Part shown: piece by piece, positions 21,632 to 33,437 of the stretch | Layout of the letters: each line of letters opens with the position of its first letter | Numbering within the stretch: the first letter of the stretch is position 1 | From: Ctenosaura bakeri | Lineage: Eukaryota; Chordata; Lepidosauria; Squamata; Iguanidae | Length of the DNA stretch: 64,000 nucleotides | Assembly (NCBI GenBank): GCA_948474755.1 | Contig: CAOLHI010001036.1 | Location: 62,001-126,000, forward strand | Reading direction: 5' to 3' | Program-made: the position numbers and the translations under genes | The notes under the pieces: model-generated | What the model saw: the letters and a program-made list of their open reading frames with translations, nothing else | What the model was told of the DNA's origin: nothing | Database searches by the model: none

Positions 21632-21822
21632 TGGAAGGAGGGACAGCCCTGGTTGGTAGTTGGGTAGGAGACCACCAGTGAGAACCAAGTGCTGTTGGCA
21701 ATATTTCAGAGGGAGGAGCTGGCAAAACCACTTCTGAGTTTTTCTTGCCTAAGAATACTGTATGAAATTAATAGGGTTGGCATAAGTCAACAGGTGTACT
21801 GAAGACACGTATACACACATAC
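21632..21822 (+). mobile_element. 5S rRNA-derived SINE (5S-Sauria type)
   Basis: CCCTGGTTGGTAGTTGGGTAGGAGACCACCAGTGAGAACCAAGTGCTGT (about 21647-21695) aligns with the 3' half of 5S rRNA, including the region around GGATGGGAGACC that holds its internal promoter. The body continues through TTTCAGAGGGAGGAGCTGGCAAAACCACTTCTGAG. The end, GGGTTGGCATAAGTCAACAGGTGTACTGAAGAC, resembles the Bov-B LINE 3' end used by Sauria SINEs. 5S-derived SINEs with this tail are known from lizards. It directly abuts the CR1 tail. Confidence 0.75.
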
Positions 21823-22420
21823 AAAGTGACCTTCTAGCATCTTTGAAGAAATCTGCATCATAAGCTTTTGCATATTCAGTCTATTTCATCAGAAATGATA
21901 GATGCATCTGGTGTTTTATATGCAGTGGTCTGAAACCTAGTGGTAAGTCATGACTAGAGAGTATCAATTAAATTCATTGTTAAATGGTGAATCAACATTT
22001 ATGCAAAGCTCATGGAGTCCATGGGTCCATTGTAATTGACATTGCCAGTAGGATTCAGGCCAATGTATTCAACCATTTAGCAACAACACAGCCCAAGATT
22101 TTGCACTGTGTGTTTGGAATATAATGCTCTACTTGCACAACTCTGCACCTCTCCCCAACAGTAGTTGTCAAGTTCTAGCTGTGAGGGAAAGTAAATGAAG
22201 TCAATCTCCATCCAGGACAACAATCCTTTTTCTTTTACTCTCAGCTATATTGTTGCCACTTCTTGATTCCCTCAGTCACCTCCCTACTGCCTCCCTAAAG
22301 GATGTGAATGCCCTAATGAGTTTTGTGATGGTACAAAAGGTGCTAGCGATTAGCTCCATGTACACTGTCCAAAAGAAGACATAATTGTGTGTAACTCCAA
22401 GATATAAATGTGTATTCCAC

Positions 22421-22652
22421 CAATATGGTTGAGTGGTTTGAGTGCTGGACTAGGATTCTGGGAGACCAAATTTCAAATCTTCACTTGGCCATGGATATCC
22501 ACTGGTTGACCTTGGGCAAATTGTACACTTTCAGACTTAAGCAAAGCAATGGCAAACTTCCTCTGAACAAATTTTGCTAAGAAAATCCTGTGATAGGTTT
22601 GCTTTAGGATCACTGTAAGTTGGAAGTGACCTTAAGGTGCGCAACAACAACA
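22421..22652 (+). mobile_element. tRNA-derived SINE with Bov-B-like tail (Sauria type)
   Basis: The left end TGGTTGAGTGGTTTGAGTGCTGGACTA resembles a tRNA A box, and CAAATTTCAAATCTTC is a decayed B box. The body has CCACTGGTTGACCTTGGGCAAATTGTACAC and GCAAAGCAATGGCAAACTTCCTCTGAACAAATTTTGC. The tail GATCACTGTAAGTTGGAAGTGACCTTAAGGTGCGCAACAACAAC parallels the Bov-B 3' end. The same structure is present at 48095-48292. Confidence 0.8.
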
Positions 22653-24705
22653 TGCCACACAAAGGATTCAAGCCACTGTGACACTGAGGATTAATTCTGT
22701 CTACCAGGACTTCCTCCATGCTAACATTCCTGAGCCTATTTGAACATTTGGTGTATCGATCAGTAACCACATGTGTACAACATTTCACAAAATCTTATTT
22801 TATGTTTTCTGAACTCTAGAAGAACTTTGGGGAAGTGCCACATGATTTGTAAAATTACTAAGCACTGAAAGCTAGACTAAATAATTACCTGGCAATTATA
22901 ATGAATTTCAGTGCTTTCACTGTCATGACTGAATGCCTACTCTGATGCCAAATTGGGGCCAATGACAGAAAAAGATGAAGGTTAAGTTCTTATCTGTGTA
23001 ACTTCACAAATGTTCATTAGCAGTTTCAAAGACAAAAGAAGGGACAGGAAGAAGAAAAAGGAAAAAAAATAAAGCAGAAGGCAATAGCTGTAAATAAATG
23101 GCTTTTCCTCAGACACAATTAGCAAGTGAGTGCTTTGACCTCAGAAAAATAATGAAACACTATGCAACTTTTAAAAAAGTTTTATGGCAAAGAAAATACT
23201 ATTTATCCTAAAGTGTAATCACCTGGACTAAGCATTAACTCTTAGAATTTACTTGCCATAGAGAATTGTTTCAAAGAAATGTTTCAGTTGTGATGGTATG
23301 AGCTGTAACAGAGCTGGAAGAGTTGCAACTTTCTCTTGCCTTAAACTAGGCATGAAAGGGAATCCCCAGTTCTGCATTTAGTGCTGTTGGTCCAAGATCA
23401 AGGGTCCAAGTCAGTCATTAGAAAAGATACACTGTCTCAGGGCTAATAAAGCTGAAAGTGCATTGTTAGGTTATTCTACCCCATGTAGATGTAATGCAGT
23501 TTTTCTAGTGCCCTGCAAATGTTCGATCCCTTCTGTTGTGGAGTTGATGGGAGATGTGGTTCAAAACGTCTGATAGGCACTAAGGTAAGGAAAGCTGATA
23601 TAGGGTAACTTCCGATCCTATTGAGCACTTCTCTCTAATTCCATTGCTCCCAGAAGTAGCTGGCATTCACTGGCATGCAAACTGAACCTTTGAGTAAACC
23701 ATGGCCATTTCCACACTAGTGATGCCATAAGGTTAGGAACATTCTTTTCCACACCCTTCCACCTTAAGTGGATGAGTAGTAGTATTGCCAATGGTGTTCC
23801 TTCCAAATTGCAGTGTACTTGGCCACTCCCTTGTCCCACCTCCACCCAGCCCTGCTGCCTCTGATTGGGTGGTGTTTTTTTTTGGGGGGGGGGTTGGAAG
23901 CCATACCAGCACAGTAATGTTGTAACAACATGGCATGCCAGTAAACTGTTGCACTTTTGCACTATCATGCTTAAAAGTGTATTTAAAATAATAAAAAGTC
24001 TTCTCTAAAATAAGAAATTTAAAATAAACATGGAGAGGTGATAGATTTTGAAGTTACCATACCATGGGAGTAGCTGAGGGAGGGACAAGTTAGGCACACA
24101 CACGCCCCACCCATTATTGGATCCAGGAGGGCAGGAAGAGCTTTCAAGCACTATTACTGAACTGCACTAAGATGACTGATGGGACTGAAGAACTAAAGGA
24201 GGCTCTTAATGGATTTTTTTCTGGAAATAGAATACTGAGGTTTGGTGATGCTTGGGAGTGGGATAGCAGCTGGATAGTGAGGGCAACATGAGGTAGCATG
24301 ACTCCTGGGCTGGAAACAACCCACTGCTGTTGCGCTATAGTAATATTGTGTAGAAATGGCCCAAGATACCTGACTCATTAGTTTTTCTTCTTCCTTTAGC
24401 AACTAGGGAGTGAGAGCCATTATAAACAGATCGATTGTACACTTTCGTATGAATTCGATCGAATAGCTTGACTGTCTGCAAAATCTGAGAAATCTGCAGC
24501 CAGTATTTCTTTGTTTCTGATTTAAACTCCTCTTACCTACTGCTTTGGCTCATTTCATAAGCCCGGGGGTGTTTCAACCTGGAAAGACAGACAGATGGAC
24601 AGACAGACAGATAAAATGCCTTGAAATTCTGGAACTTTTGTAGTGAAAATAATCTTTCTAGTAATGTTTATCACTATTCATACTATCATTGTGTTCATAG
24701 TTGAA
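22653..24705. other. Unassigned non-coding stretch
   Basis: No gene supported. It includes a T-then-G homopolymer junction (8-10 T then about 10 G) at about 23873-23893, a short GACA-type microsatellite at 24590-24612, and a weak family G-like patch near 23525-23590. The 116-codon minus frame at 23618-23968 spans the homopolymers and has no domain. Confidence 0.5.
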
Positions 24706-24959
24706 AGGAGCCCTGGTGGCGCAGTGGTTAAATGCCAGTACTGCAAGCCACAAGGTTGTGAGTTCGATCCTGCCCAGCTCCAAGGTTGACTCAGCCTTCC
24801 ATCCTTTCGCAGGTCGGTAAAATGAGTACCCAGCTTGTTGGGGGCATGTATAGAAATGTTTCGAAATACATGCTATTTGTAAGTTGTTTGCCGCCTCGAT
24901 CCATATAGAGAGGTGGGATACAAATAAATAATAAATAAAAAAAATAAAAAATAAAAAAT
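24706..24959 (+). mobile_element. tRNA-derived SINE with (AAATA)n tail
   Basis: GGAGCCCTGGTGGCGCAGTGGTTAAATGCC gives a good A box, and AAGGTTGTGAGTTCGATCC a near-perfect B box (GTTCGATCC), so the RNA polymerase III promoter is well preserved. The body includes CTTTCGCAGGTCGGTAAAATGAGTACCCAGCTTG. The 3' part TTGTTTGCCGCCTCGATCCATATAGAGAGGTGGGATACAAATAAATAA resembles L2-type LINE 3' ends. This SINE is typical of squamate genomes and looks fairly young. Confidence 0.85.
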
Positions 24960-25712
24960 TGCCCAGTGGCCAACTTTCTGGTGCTAGACCTTCTACTACT
25001 ATACTTAATGAGGCTGGACCTCAGACAGCAGACATATAGCCTGCTGCTGGAGTCATGTTCAAAGCCTTACCAGTTCGGTGGAAGCTGTCAGATCTTGTGC
25101 TCCACTGGCATAATGTTCTAGAACCCAGAGTTATCCCTATGCCCCAGTGAAACAGAATAGTAGGGATTTATGGAAGGCTGGTTAATATAAGCATCACACA
25201 CACATGCACCTTATTTGTTAAAGGAAAATCAGTGAGTCGAGACACAATCAAACTATCTCAAAGTACTTGCTAATAATTCTGCAGCTTAGTATAAAAATGA
25301 TAGCAATAATACATATAAGAAGAGAAAAAAATAATTTGCTTTGTGGTATAATTTAATTTTAGATAGTGTGCTAAGCAGCAGAGGGCATTATCTAGACTGA
25401 TTAAAAACACCAGAAAGTCCCAGACTTTGTTCCTATTCTTTCTGATGTTGGAGATCCATACATATTTGGTTTATCCCAGGATATTTTCTGTCATCTTCTG
25501 GTACATTTTATACCAGCTTTCCAAGCTGGTTTATTTTAATTGAGTATAACATCATAAAGAGCAGGCACAAAATCTGGGACTTTTCAGTCAGTTCGGACGT
25601 GTCCAGAGAGAATTAAAAGTCAAATGCCCAGTACTTCCATATGTTATGAGAAAAGAACTGATTTCCTGTCTCTTTTGGTGAACTAGTTGTCTGTGCTGGA
25701 AGGTATGAAGGA

Positions 25713-25744
<32 letters not shown>

Positions 25745-27120
25745 GGATGAAATACTGGGCAGATTATCCTATATGAGCATTGTAAACCCCCCTTGAGTGC
25801 ACAGATAACAGCTAAAGATAGAATGAAGTGTGCTGCATATGCTTTCATGCTTTTTTCTTGCCTGCGGAAATGCACATCATAACTATTCCCCACCCCAAGT
25901 GCCAGCAAAGCTGCAGATGTGTGGGTGTGTATGTGTATATATATGATCATACAGTCTAAGAGTGCCACCTCTTGCCCCCGTAGTGATTTGCAGCTAGTTC
26001 TGGTAGAAGCTCAGGGTCTCTTGGAGACACTCCTTTCCCCTTTATGAGCAAACTTCCTTGGTTATTCCTCAACATGATTTCCCTGTAGAGTTCATGCATG
26101 GGGTATGATAATATACCTTAAGTCTGCAAAGCATTAAAGGGAGGATATTGTCAGATATATGATCTAGCCAAGAATACAGGCCAGATGCATTTATTACTGG
26201 GAGAAGAATCTCTTCTTGCCCCAACACACTTTTAACCTGCTTGGTCTTTATTGGTATCTATCAGCACCTTCCTTCCTCATTCAGAACGGTTTGGTTAATT
26301 TTGTTCCTTTTGACCTTCTGACTTCCTGTAGCCTCAGCAACCTGTAGGTGGTCATTTCTACTAAGCTGAGATGGAGATTTACTGAGTTTTTAAAACTGTT
26401 TTTCTGGTCTGTGATATTGTCTGCCACACCAATTTTTTTTTTCATCCAGGGAAATGATTGAGATTATGAATAAGCAATTATTTTATGTTGTTCTGTACCA
26501 TTTGTCAAGGGCTTGTTGTTTGTGGGACACACAACATACAGACACAAATACACAAGAATGAAGAGAGAAGTGCTGTGGAGAGAGAGATGACTGCTTAATC
26601 CTCAGAAAATTACTGTTAAACAGTAGTTGTAAGTTTAAGAATTATGGCATACAATCTGAGAAGCTTTGAAAAACAAACCTGATACAGTTGTTAGCATGCC
26701 CGGGTGCAAAAGAGCTAGGAAACAAACTAAAGAAATGACAAAACATATGAATCAGACCTTAATCGCTGGCGTATTTGCATGCAAACCCAAACAAAGATCT
26801 GCAAACAACTATTCTCAATGGAAAAGTTATTTTCAAATGTTCTAAATATCCATAAAGGGTAAATTTGGATTCTCCTTCTCATCTAAGCAAAGTCATTAAA
26901 ATATCTGTTCAGTACAACTGAGAGTCTTGTACCCCTCTGTGAGGCTGGAAAGTGACCCCATGTGCTGTTGGGACGTATTTTCCAGCCTTTTATGCTTTTT
27001 AGCTATTAATTCATCTTCACTGCCACCACCCGCTGAATTATGAATTATCTGGACACTTGGACAGTACAGCAGGACCCTGTCCAACCACGTACATCCCTAA
27101 GCTTAAGGATCTTCCTTTTC
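24960..27120. other. Unassigned non-coding stretch
   Basis: Apart from a GAAA microsatellite (listed separately), I recognise no gene or repeat. The 126-codon minus frame 25588-25968 overlaps that microsatellite, contains its FFLSFFLSFL translation and is not credible as a gene. Confidence 0.5.
25707..25745. repeat. (GAAA)n microsatellite
   Basis: About nine uninterrupted GAAA units, all purine on the plus strand. Confidence 0.95.
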
Positions 27121-27124
27121 CCCC

Positions 27125-27745
27125 AGTCTACCTAGCTTGGCGTGGGAAGGAGAGAAACAAGGTCTTTTACAGAAAGTATTTATTAAAGGTAGGCAAATAA
27201 ACAAGGCAAATTACCACACATGGGAAGCCCCCTCTTCCCAGGCACGCTTAGTTACAAAAAGAACAGATATGAAAGCACAGATACATTCTTTAGATCAGCC
27301 AGCCTCCAAAATAACAGAAAAGTCCCTAAAGCGACTAGATAACTTTAGTCTAATTACTCACAGTTGTTCCTAGGCTTAGATGTTCTAAAGGAAGGGCCAG
27401 AAGGCGAGGCCAATGGCCTCCAGCCTGCTACTGGCACAGAACCCCCCTCCAGGAGATTCCTTGGTTGTTATCCCTTTGTTATCTCTCCGCCACATGGCCT
27501 CCAAGAAGTTTTTATAACTTCTCCTTGGAAGCATCTGGAAGCATCCTGAAGATGCTCACTTCTTTCCTTTTTGATTGGTCAGTCTCACCCTATGACCTGT
27601 GATGCTGACTCACATGACCTATGATGCTGACCACATGACCTATGATGTAATCTAATCCCCAACTCCTTATTAACCCTTGGTTTACCTGAAGAGGGAAATG
27701 TCCCCCTTTAGCTAAGTCTAGATAATGGGAAGCCCCATTATCACA
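27125..27745 (-). mobile_element. Probable solo LTR, minus strand
   Basis: On the minus strand a promoter-like series is in the right order. There is an enhancer-like array (27593-27641), a CCAAT box (27574-27578), a TATA box reading TTATAAAAAC (27508-27517), and about 325 bp downstream a polyadenylation signal AATAAA (27179-27184). This order is that of a retroviral-type LTR (U3-R-U5). The likely U3 end is TGTGATAATGGGG at about 27745. I could not fix exact termini or a target duplication, and no internal gag or pol sequence is present. Confidence 0.5.
27508..27641 (-). promoter_or_regulatory. LTR promoter: TATA, CCAAT and tandem half-sites
   Basis: Seen directly: TATA-like TTATAAAAAC, CCAAT about 60 bp upstream, then three AGGTCA half-sites (plus-strand TGACCT at 27593, 27615 and 27636) spaced 21-22 bp. 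One perfect AP-1 consensus TGACTCA lies at 27606-27612. The three half-sites sit in a tandemly repeated unit (GATGCTGAC...CACATGACCTAT). AGGTCA is the core site of nuclear receptors; whether any factor binds here is inference. Confidence 0.5.
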
Positions 27746-27842
27746 CCCTCCAGATGTTGTTGGACTTCAGCTTGCATCAACCCCAGTCAGTCTTGTCAAT
27801 GGAGAGGGATGATGGGAAAAGCCATTCATCAACTTCTGGAAG
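27746..27842. mobile_element. Family G fragment
   Basis: CCCTCCAGATGTTGTTGGACTTCAG then ATGGAGAGGGATGATGGGAAAAGCC is the clearest copy of this element here. It sits between the LTR and a minus-strand CR1. Confidence 0.6.
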
Positions 27843-27879
27843 ATGGTAAATCCCCGGCCAATCCCAGCCCATCCAGTTC

Positions 27880-28258
27880 CATTCTTCCATGCAGGAATAC
27901 AAAATCAAACACTCCTGACAGATGGCCACACAGCCTTTGTTAAAAAAATATCCAAAGAAAGTGACTCCACCACACTCTGAGACAGTGTATTCCACTGTCA
28001 AACTGCTCTGACCATCAGGAAGTTCTTCCTAATGTTTACATGGAGTCTCTTTTTCTGAAGTTTGAAGCTATTGCTCCATGTCCTCATCTCTGAAGCAATA
28101 AAAAACAAACTTGTCCCATCTTCCAGATGACATCACTTCAAATATTTAAACCTGGCTATCACATCACCTCTTAACCTCCTCTTTTCCAGGTTAAACATAC
28201 TCAGCTCCCTAAGCCTCCCTCAGGGGTCTTCTAAGACTTCTGTTCTCTTCCAGCCCAT
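27880..28258 (-). mobile_element. CR1 LINE 3' fragment, minus strand
   Basis: It starts CCATGCAGGAATACAAAATC, then ACTCCTGACAGATGGCCACACAGCC, the reverse complement of codons for DGHLSGVL. It follows the end of CR1 ORF2 backwards through CAGGAAGTTCTTCCT and TCAAATATTTAAACCTGGCTATCAC to TTAAACATACTCAGCTCCCTAAGCC. The frame is broken. Its octamer tail is missing and family G sequence lies beside it. Confidence 0.88.
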
Positions 28259-28997
28259 TACATTTCAAGTCTAAATTCTGGCAGTTCTTCCAAATAGGAT
28301 TCTAGTGCAACACCATACCTTACTGTTTGAGACCCTCATGGGATTTCTAAAAATAATCTCCTTACCTCTCATCCATCCCTGGCCTGCAAAAAGAAACATT
28401 TCTATATGCTGGAATGTTTGGATCTTACTTGATCGGATATATCTGATCTGACTTATTTATGACATACTTTTTCCTTCTTCTTTCCCACAATGAACAAATA
28501 TTTGCTCAGTGAAAATACAAAAGGGAAGGTAAGCAGAACAGCCTTCTAGGAAATGTAGTTTAGTTTCTGATTTTAATGAACAGTTCTCTCTATCAGTCTG
28601 CAGTAATATTAAGCAACACCAAACAGCAGTGTGTTGCACAACTGTATTGTATATATAAATATGAAACAAATATGTCCAATGGGTGATTTACCAAAAGGCA
28701 CATAGCCCCTTTGAGCTATGTCTAGAAAGGTGGGCACCAGAGGTTCAACAAACTTAATGTGTGGGCATTTGTTCTTTGACTCCTTAAGAATAATATTTTT
28801 TGAAAAAGTTCACAAGGGTTCACAATAGGGTTGTCATATCTCAGGGTCTGGTCCAGAGTTCCAGTTGTCATAGAACATTTCCTTCCAGGAGAGAAGGGTA
28901 TAAATATCCAGTTCTGACAGGATTAGCTCCAGGCAAGGTGAAAGGGCTGTGTGCAGATCTCCAGTTTTGCTAGGAGAGAATTAGCTTATTCAGTTTT
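28259..28997. other. Unassigned non-coding stretch
   Basis: No gene or repeat recognised between the CR1 relic and a half copy of family A. Confidence 0.5.
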
Positions 28998-29047
28998 GTT
29001 GAAAGTGGAATAATAGCACTATAACAGTCTAGTGCGGAAATGGCCTT
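28998..29047. mobile_element. Family A element, one arm only
   Basis: TTGAAAGTGGAATAATAGCACTATAACAGTCTAGTGCGGAAATGGCCTT is the complete outer half of one arm, almost identical to 41667-41716 and the right end of 59787-59956. The partner arm is missing. Confidence 0.7.
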
Positions 29048-29430
29048 AATTTCCAAACAAGAAAATATGTCCTTTGTGCCTGTATGTGTGTATGTGTGTG
29101 TTTGAATAGCAAACTGTGAGCAACTGTGGTTGGTACTTAATGTACAATGCTTAATTATATCACCGGGGGCCATCCCTACATCTCAAGTTTTAGTCCACAA
29201 TCTTGAATTAGCAAGGACAGATCTGGAGTATGGGATCCGGCTCGATAGCTCACAACTAGTGGAGGCTGCATGAATAAAATTACAATTTTCAGGTCATAAA
29301 ATGTTATGCTTCCTATTTATTCTTTGGAATATGGAGTATATCTCTACTTCTAGAGATGCCTGCACTTACCACAGTGACACATACATAAGTTGCATCCTAT
29401 TTGGATTCTTGTAATGTTCTGGCAAGATCC

Positions 29431-29520
29431 AGCATGGTGTAGTGGTTTGAGAGTTGGTTACAACATTAGAGAGAGGGGACTGCTTGTCACATCCTTCACA
29501 CTCCTTTACTCAGTATGGCT
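29431..29520 (+). mobile_element. tRNA-SINE 5' fragment
   Basis: ATCCAGCATGGTGTAGTGGTTTGAGAGTTGG is the A-box end of the Sauria-type SINE family (compare 22421). The rest has decayed beyond recognition. Confidence 0.5.
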
Positions 29521-29675
29521 TCCTAGGTTATAAGGCAGCTTTTAGGAGTATTTGTGGTCATGACCTCAGTGCCACATTTGCAAATGTGAAACAATTATGA
29601 GGTCTCAAATCTAGCTTATGACATCAGAACTGCATAACAGTTCTTTGTTACTAACTAATAATTGTATTACCTAGT

Positions 29676-29830
29676 GCTGGATGCCACAATTTAAAAAAGA
29701 CATGTGCCAGTATAAAAAGAAGTTAAAGGGTCATAGGCAGGGTTATGGAAAAGAATCCCTATCCAGATTGGAAGGACTGAGCACATTGAGCCCAGAGAAA
29801 ACACCACTGGCCATACTGTCACCATTAAAA
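29676..29830 (+). mobile_element. Old CR1 LINE relic
   Basis: GGATGCCACAATTTAAAAAAGACATGTGCC and GGACTGAGCACATTGAGCCCAGAGAAAA correspond to the CR1 codons for [11 protein letters not shown] and RELGMFSL. Many substitutions and small deletions. No frame survives. Confidence 0.55.
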
Positions 29831-31157
29831 AGAAAAAAGTTTCTCCCCTGCACCTTAGAAAGACTTGATCAGGGTTAAACAAGGAACATATTTTAATAGT
29901 CTAAGACTAAGAATAGGGAGGAAGAAGGCCCATGACATTTCCGACTCCCCATCTTTCCCTTTAGCTGAGCGCAGGAAATTTTTCTAACAGCCGACCCAAG
30001 CCACTTGGAATCAATTAGAGGTGAGGAAACCATTGCCAAGTTTCATGCACCGTTTGTGGTGGGAAAGCATCTGTGTGCATATGTGCGTGGGGTTCACTTC
30101 CTTCCACTTTCTATTTTGGACTATTACCGGCATATCTGAAGGCTCTGGGATTTGCCCATAGGGAAGGTAAACAAATGCACAGGTTATGGCCTGGCTTTTT
30201 GGGTAAGGCAGCTGCTGCAACCAGGGAAAAATTAGCTGTACATGGTGCTTACAAGTTCTGGACTTGTCTGTGATTCATATGGTTTTTGTTGGGAGCACAG
30301 AAAGACCCAATGGTTGCAGTCAGGCCGGATTTCTGTGAGCAATGGCTCTTCTCCCAAAGGCAGCAGCAGTCCTCTTCCTCTCCTCCTCCTCTTTCTTCTT
30401 TAGTAAACAGTGTTTCTCACTTTGGAAAGCTCATTTCTGGACCTCATGACTGAAGGATCTATGAATGAAAATTAAGAGTCTAGATAGTCTGACTCCCTGC
30501 CATGAGAAAGGAACATTCTCTCACAGATGAAAGTCCATAATCCAAACTGCCAAGCCCCACCAGAAAAGCACAGGTGCAGCTGGAAAAATCAATTGAAGAG
30601 GCTTGGAAAGAGCTTCCAAACAACTTGTTCAAAAAGAATGGAAAGAGAATGACTTTTTTTTTGCATTGATTGAAGAGGTCAAGAAACAGAAAGAGTGTTT
30701 CCAAGAAACAGCTTGGAAAGCAAATGACAGTAAATGGTGCTGTGAACATTTCAGAAGATGTATTCTCCTATATTATTGTTTATAAGCTGGGGAGCAATAC
30801 AAATGAACACAACCTGTTGTGAGCAGGTTATACCTACTCCTCTGTGTCCAGACTTTTCTCAGGCTTTGAACTAACTCATCAAGAATAATGTTTTACTTAC
30901 AACTAATGCCCTTTCTGCAATAGTTAAGACAATCATGCTAACTAATGAGAATTAACTGCATGAGGGATCTCATTCTTTTTGTGGTGTAATGGTGACATTC
31001 AAAGTTATTTGCACAATTATAGGAAGGTAGCCTGGTTAAATGGTGGAAGAAAGAGCCCACATGGTTTAAAATGCTGACTTGTGCTGTGTCTTATGCCCTG
31101 TTGTAGGTGGATGAGAGGAGGGTCTGTTTGGTACCATAGGCAGTATCTTGCAGCATC
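29831..31157. other. Unassigned non-coding stretch
   Basis: No gene supported. Two overlapping opposite-strand frames at 30480-30785 (89 and 60 codons) contain a T-run and no domain. Confidence 0.5.
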
Positions 31158-31606
31158 CAGCCTTCCACGTTTGTTAGGGTAGAGGTATGGGACCCCTGCA
31201 AAAGTGGAGTCTCAAATATCAAAATGTGTGTCTGTGGAAAAGTGGCTGAGGCATGGTGGGAAGAATGGGCACCAAGGATCCAAACCAGGTCAAAAAAAGG
31301 AGAGGGAAAAGGGGTGGGTCAGCATGGTACCTCTATATTTCCTCTCTTGCCCATCTCTTCCCTTGGATGTGTGGGGACATTGGGAGAGTGATGCTGAGAA
31401 ATGGGCTCTGAGTTATCTTTAGCTGCCCAGATAGCAGCTGTAGGAGGAGGAGGAGGGTTTTTAAGGGGCTTTACAGCCTGATCAGAGCTGCCAAGAGAAA
31501 AAGTTCTCCTGGAAAAAAAGTGCCTGAGGTGGTGGGGTAGTGGTTGGAGAAAATTGCAAATAAACAGGTCCTTAAAAGTTGAACCCACAAATATGGAGGA
31601 AAACTG
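31158..31606 (-). mobile_element. Family F (Tigger/pogo-like) element
   Basis: It starts CAGCCTTCCACGTTTGTTAGGGTAGAGGTATGGGACCCCTGCAAAAGTGGAG and ends AAAAGTTGAACCCACAAATATGGAGGAAAACTG followed by TA. Orientation is opposite to 13942. The interior is closest to 48748-49205 (ATGTGTGTCTGTGG...GTGGCTGAGGCATGGTGGG, and GGTGGGTCAGCATGGTACC). Non-coding. Confidence 0.65.
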
Positions 31607-33125
31607 TAGTTACTTCTAAATCAGAGGAAATCAAGGGTTGTGTTTTAAATATGGCAGCTGTGGAATAATAACTACAATGGACAGTAGTTATTCTGCTTCA
31701 CCACTTTCAAACCCCGGCAGAAGCTCCAGTTGTAGTGATGCAGTGAATTTGGTCCAGGTCTTTAGTCCAGCTTTTAAAGTGCAGTCTCAGATGCTGAACC
31801 TGACCCCCAGAATATGTTCAGGGCCTTGGACAGCTTCTTTAAAGTTCAGACTAAAATCCAGAGTGAGTAGTTCCTCCTACTGACATCAGAGCTTCTAGTT
31901 ACCAGTGAGCCTCATCAAAGTCCCAGAATCTACATTGTAAATCTGATGCTCCAGCATGCTTTGCTATTACTCTACCCTACTGAATCAGGGATTCTGTACT
32001 TAGAATCAAGAACAGGGAGAAAAGAGAATGCTATTGTGAAAGAAGTGCTGGTTCTTTTTGGAGGGATCACTCTAACACATAAACAGCCTATTCCTACTGG
32101 TATTTAAACATTACCTCTCTAAGACATTGAGAACCTTGTTAAAGACTATGTGAGTGTTTTAAAGCTCGCAGACGTGTGTGTCTTTAATATACACCTTACA
32201 AAGTGTGACACTGACAAAACAAGAATGAGAAAACTCACAGTTCTCATATCCATCCATCCGCTGAAGCTTGAAAGGGGCATTAAAATGATTTCTTGGCTGT
32301 CACCCAATGTAACAACTTCCAAAGGTGTCTCATGCAAGGAGCTGTTGTTAGAATATTTCATTTCCCAAGCTGTTGGCAGGCTCGTTAATGAGAGCAAATG
32401 GATCCAGGTGTACTTTGTTGCAAATATTTCTTCCAACTAAGCCCACTGTTGTTTCCTCCTCCTACGATTGTAATCCTGCTAGTGGCATATGCATGTTATA
32501 CCCATGCATATGTCCTGTGCAAGAGGATATTCTGTAGCCTCTTGTGCTCCATCTAAAAGTACCACTCCCAAACTTCTGTCAAGCCTTGTGGGATCACTGC
32601 TATGGAGTGGAGAGGGAGCGGGGCTGATTGGACAGCCAGGATGCTGTTTACAAGAGAAAGAGGCAGAGGAACAATGACACTGTTATTCCTCTGCCTCTCT
32701 TTCCAGCACACTGCAGAGGGACGAGAGGCAGTCCTCACTACCTAGTCACCTACCTTCATCTTTTCTTTCCCTACATGGACATTCAATGGCCTATAGCAGT
32801 GTTTTGGGTGCTGCCCAGTGATGGTGATAAGGTCTGGAGCTGTGCACACAGACCAGTTACATGGGTAGACTCACCACCCAGGATATTGGCCTGATATGGC
32901 ATTATCTGGTATGATCTGGTCTAAATCCCTTTGATAACCCTCAACTCCAGTAGACTCATGAAAGCACTGGGACTTTCAGAAGTGCTTTTGACTCAGTGGA
33001 TTGGGAGTAGTAATTAAAATTAATCCTCTGTGATTAATTGAGGGGTAAATTTTTTATAGCTTTAAAAGAAATCTGTGAATTTGGCTGGAAATTCTATAAA
33101 TACTTGAATATTTGATATTTGGTTT
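31607..33125. other. Unassigned stretch with a short hairpin
   Basis: No gene recognised. At 32653-32704, AAAGAGGCAGAGGAA is followed 14 bases later by TTCCTCTGCCTCTCTTT, an almost perfect inverted repeat that could form a stem. The complementary frames at 32146-32440 on both strands have no domain. Confidence 0.5.
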
Positions 33126-33129
33126 TGAT

Positions 33130-33310
33130 TACCAGTTATAGTAAATTGCAAATATTTGACAATATTTTACAAACGATATGCAATGTGTTTAGGGTATTTG
33201 ATAGCAGGCACAAAAAGTGTTTTCTGTTTAATTATTATCTATTGATGGACAAGGTTATGCAGAATTGGTGTGTGATATATGTTATTGTTCATGGCAGACA
33301 ACCTATAAGG
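33130..33310 (+). repeat. Diverged direct repeat, unit 1
   Basis: GCAAATATTTGACAATATTTTAC, TTTAGGGTATTTGATAGCAGGCACAAAAAG, TGATGGACAAGG and ATTGTTCATGGCAGACA recur in the same order at about 33685-33862. Family unknown. Confidence 0.6.
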
Positions 33311-33379
33311 ATTTCATATTCCGCACACAATGGTGCTTAAAGCACTTTTCCCCCAGTTCCTTGTGTGTTCAGAATTTAA

Positions 33380-33381
33380 AT

Positions 33382-33437
<56 letters not shown>

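Noticed and set aside
21647..21700. Possible 5S rRNA gene
   Set aside because: Only the 3' half resembles 5S and it is followed by a SINE body and Bov-B-like tail, so it is a SINE head.
24706..24780. Possible tRNA gene
   Set aside because: A and B boxes are present but no cloverleaf acceptor stem closes, and the SINE body follows.
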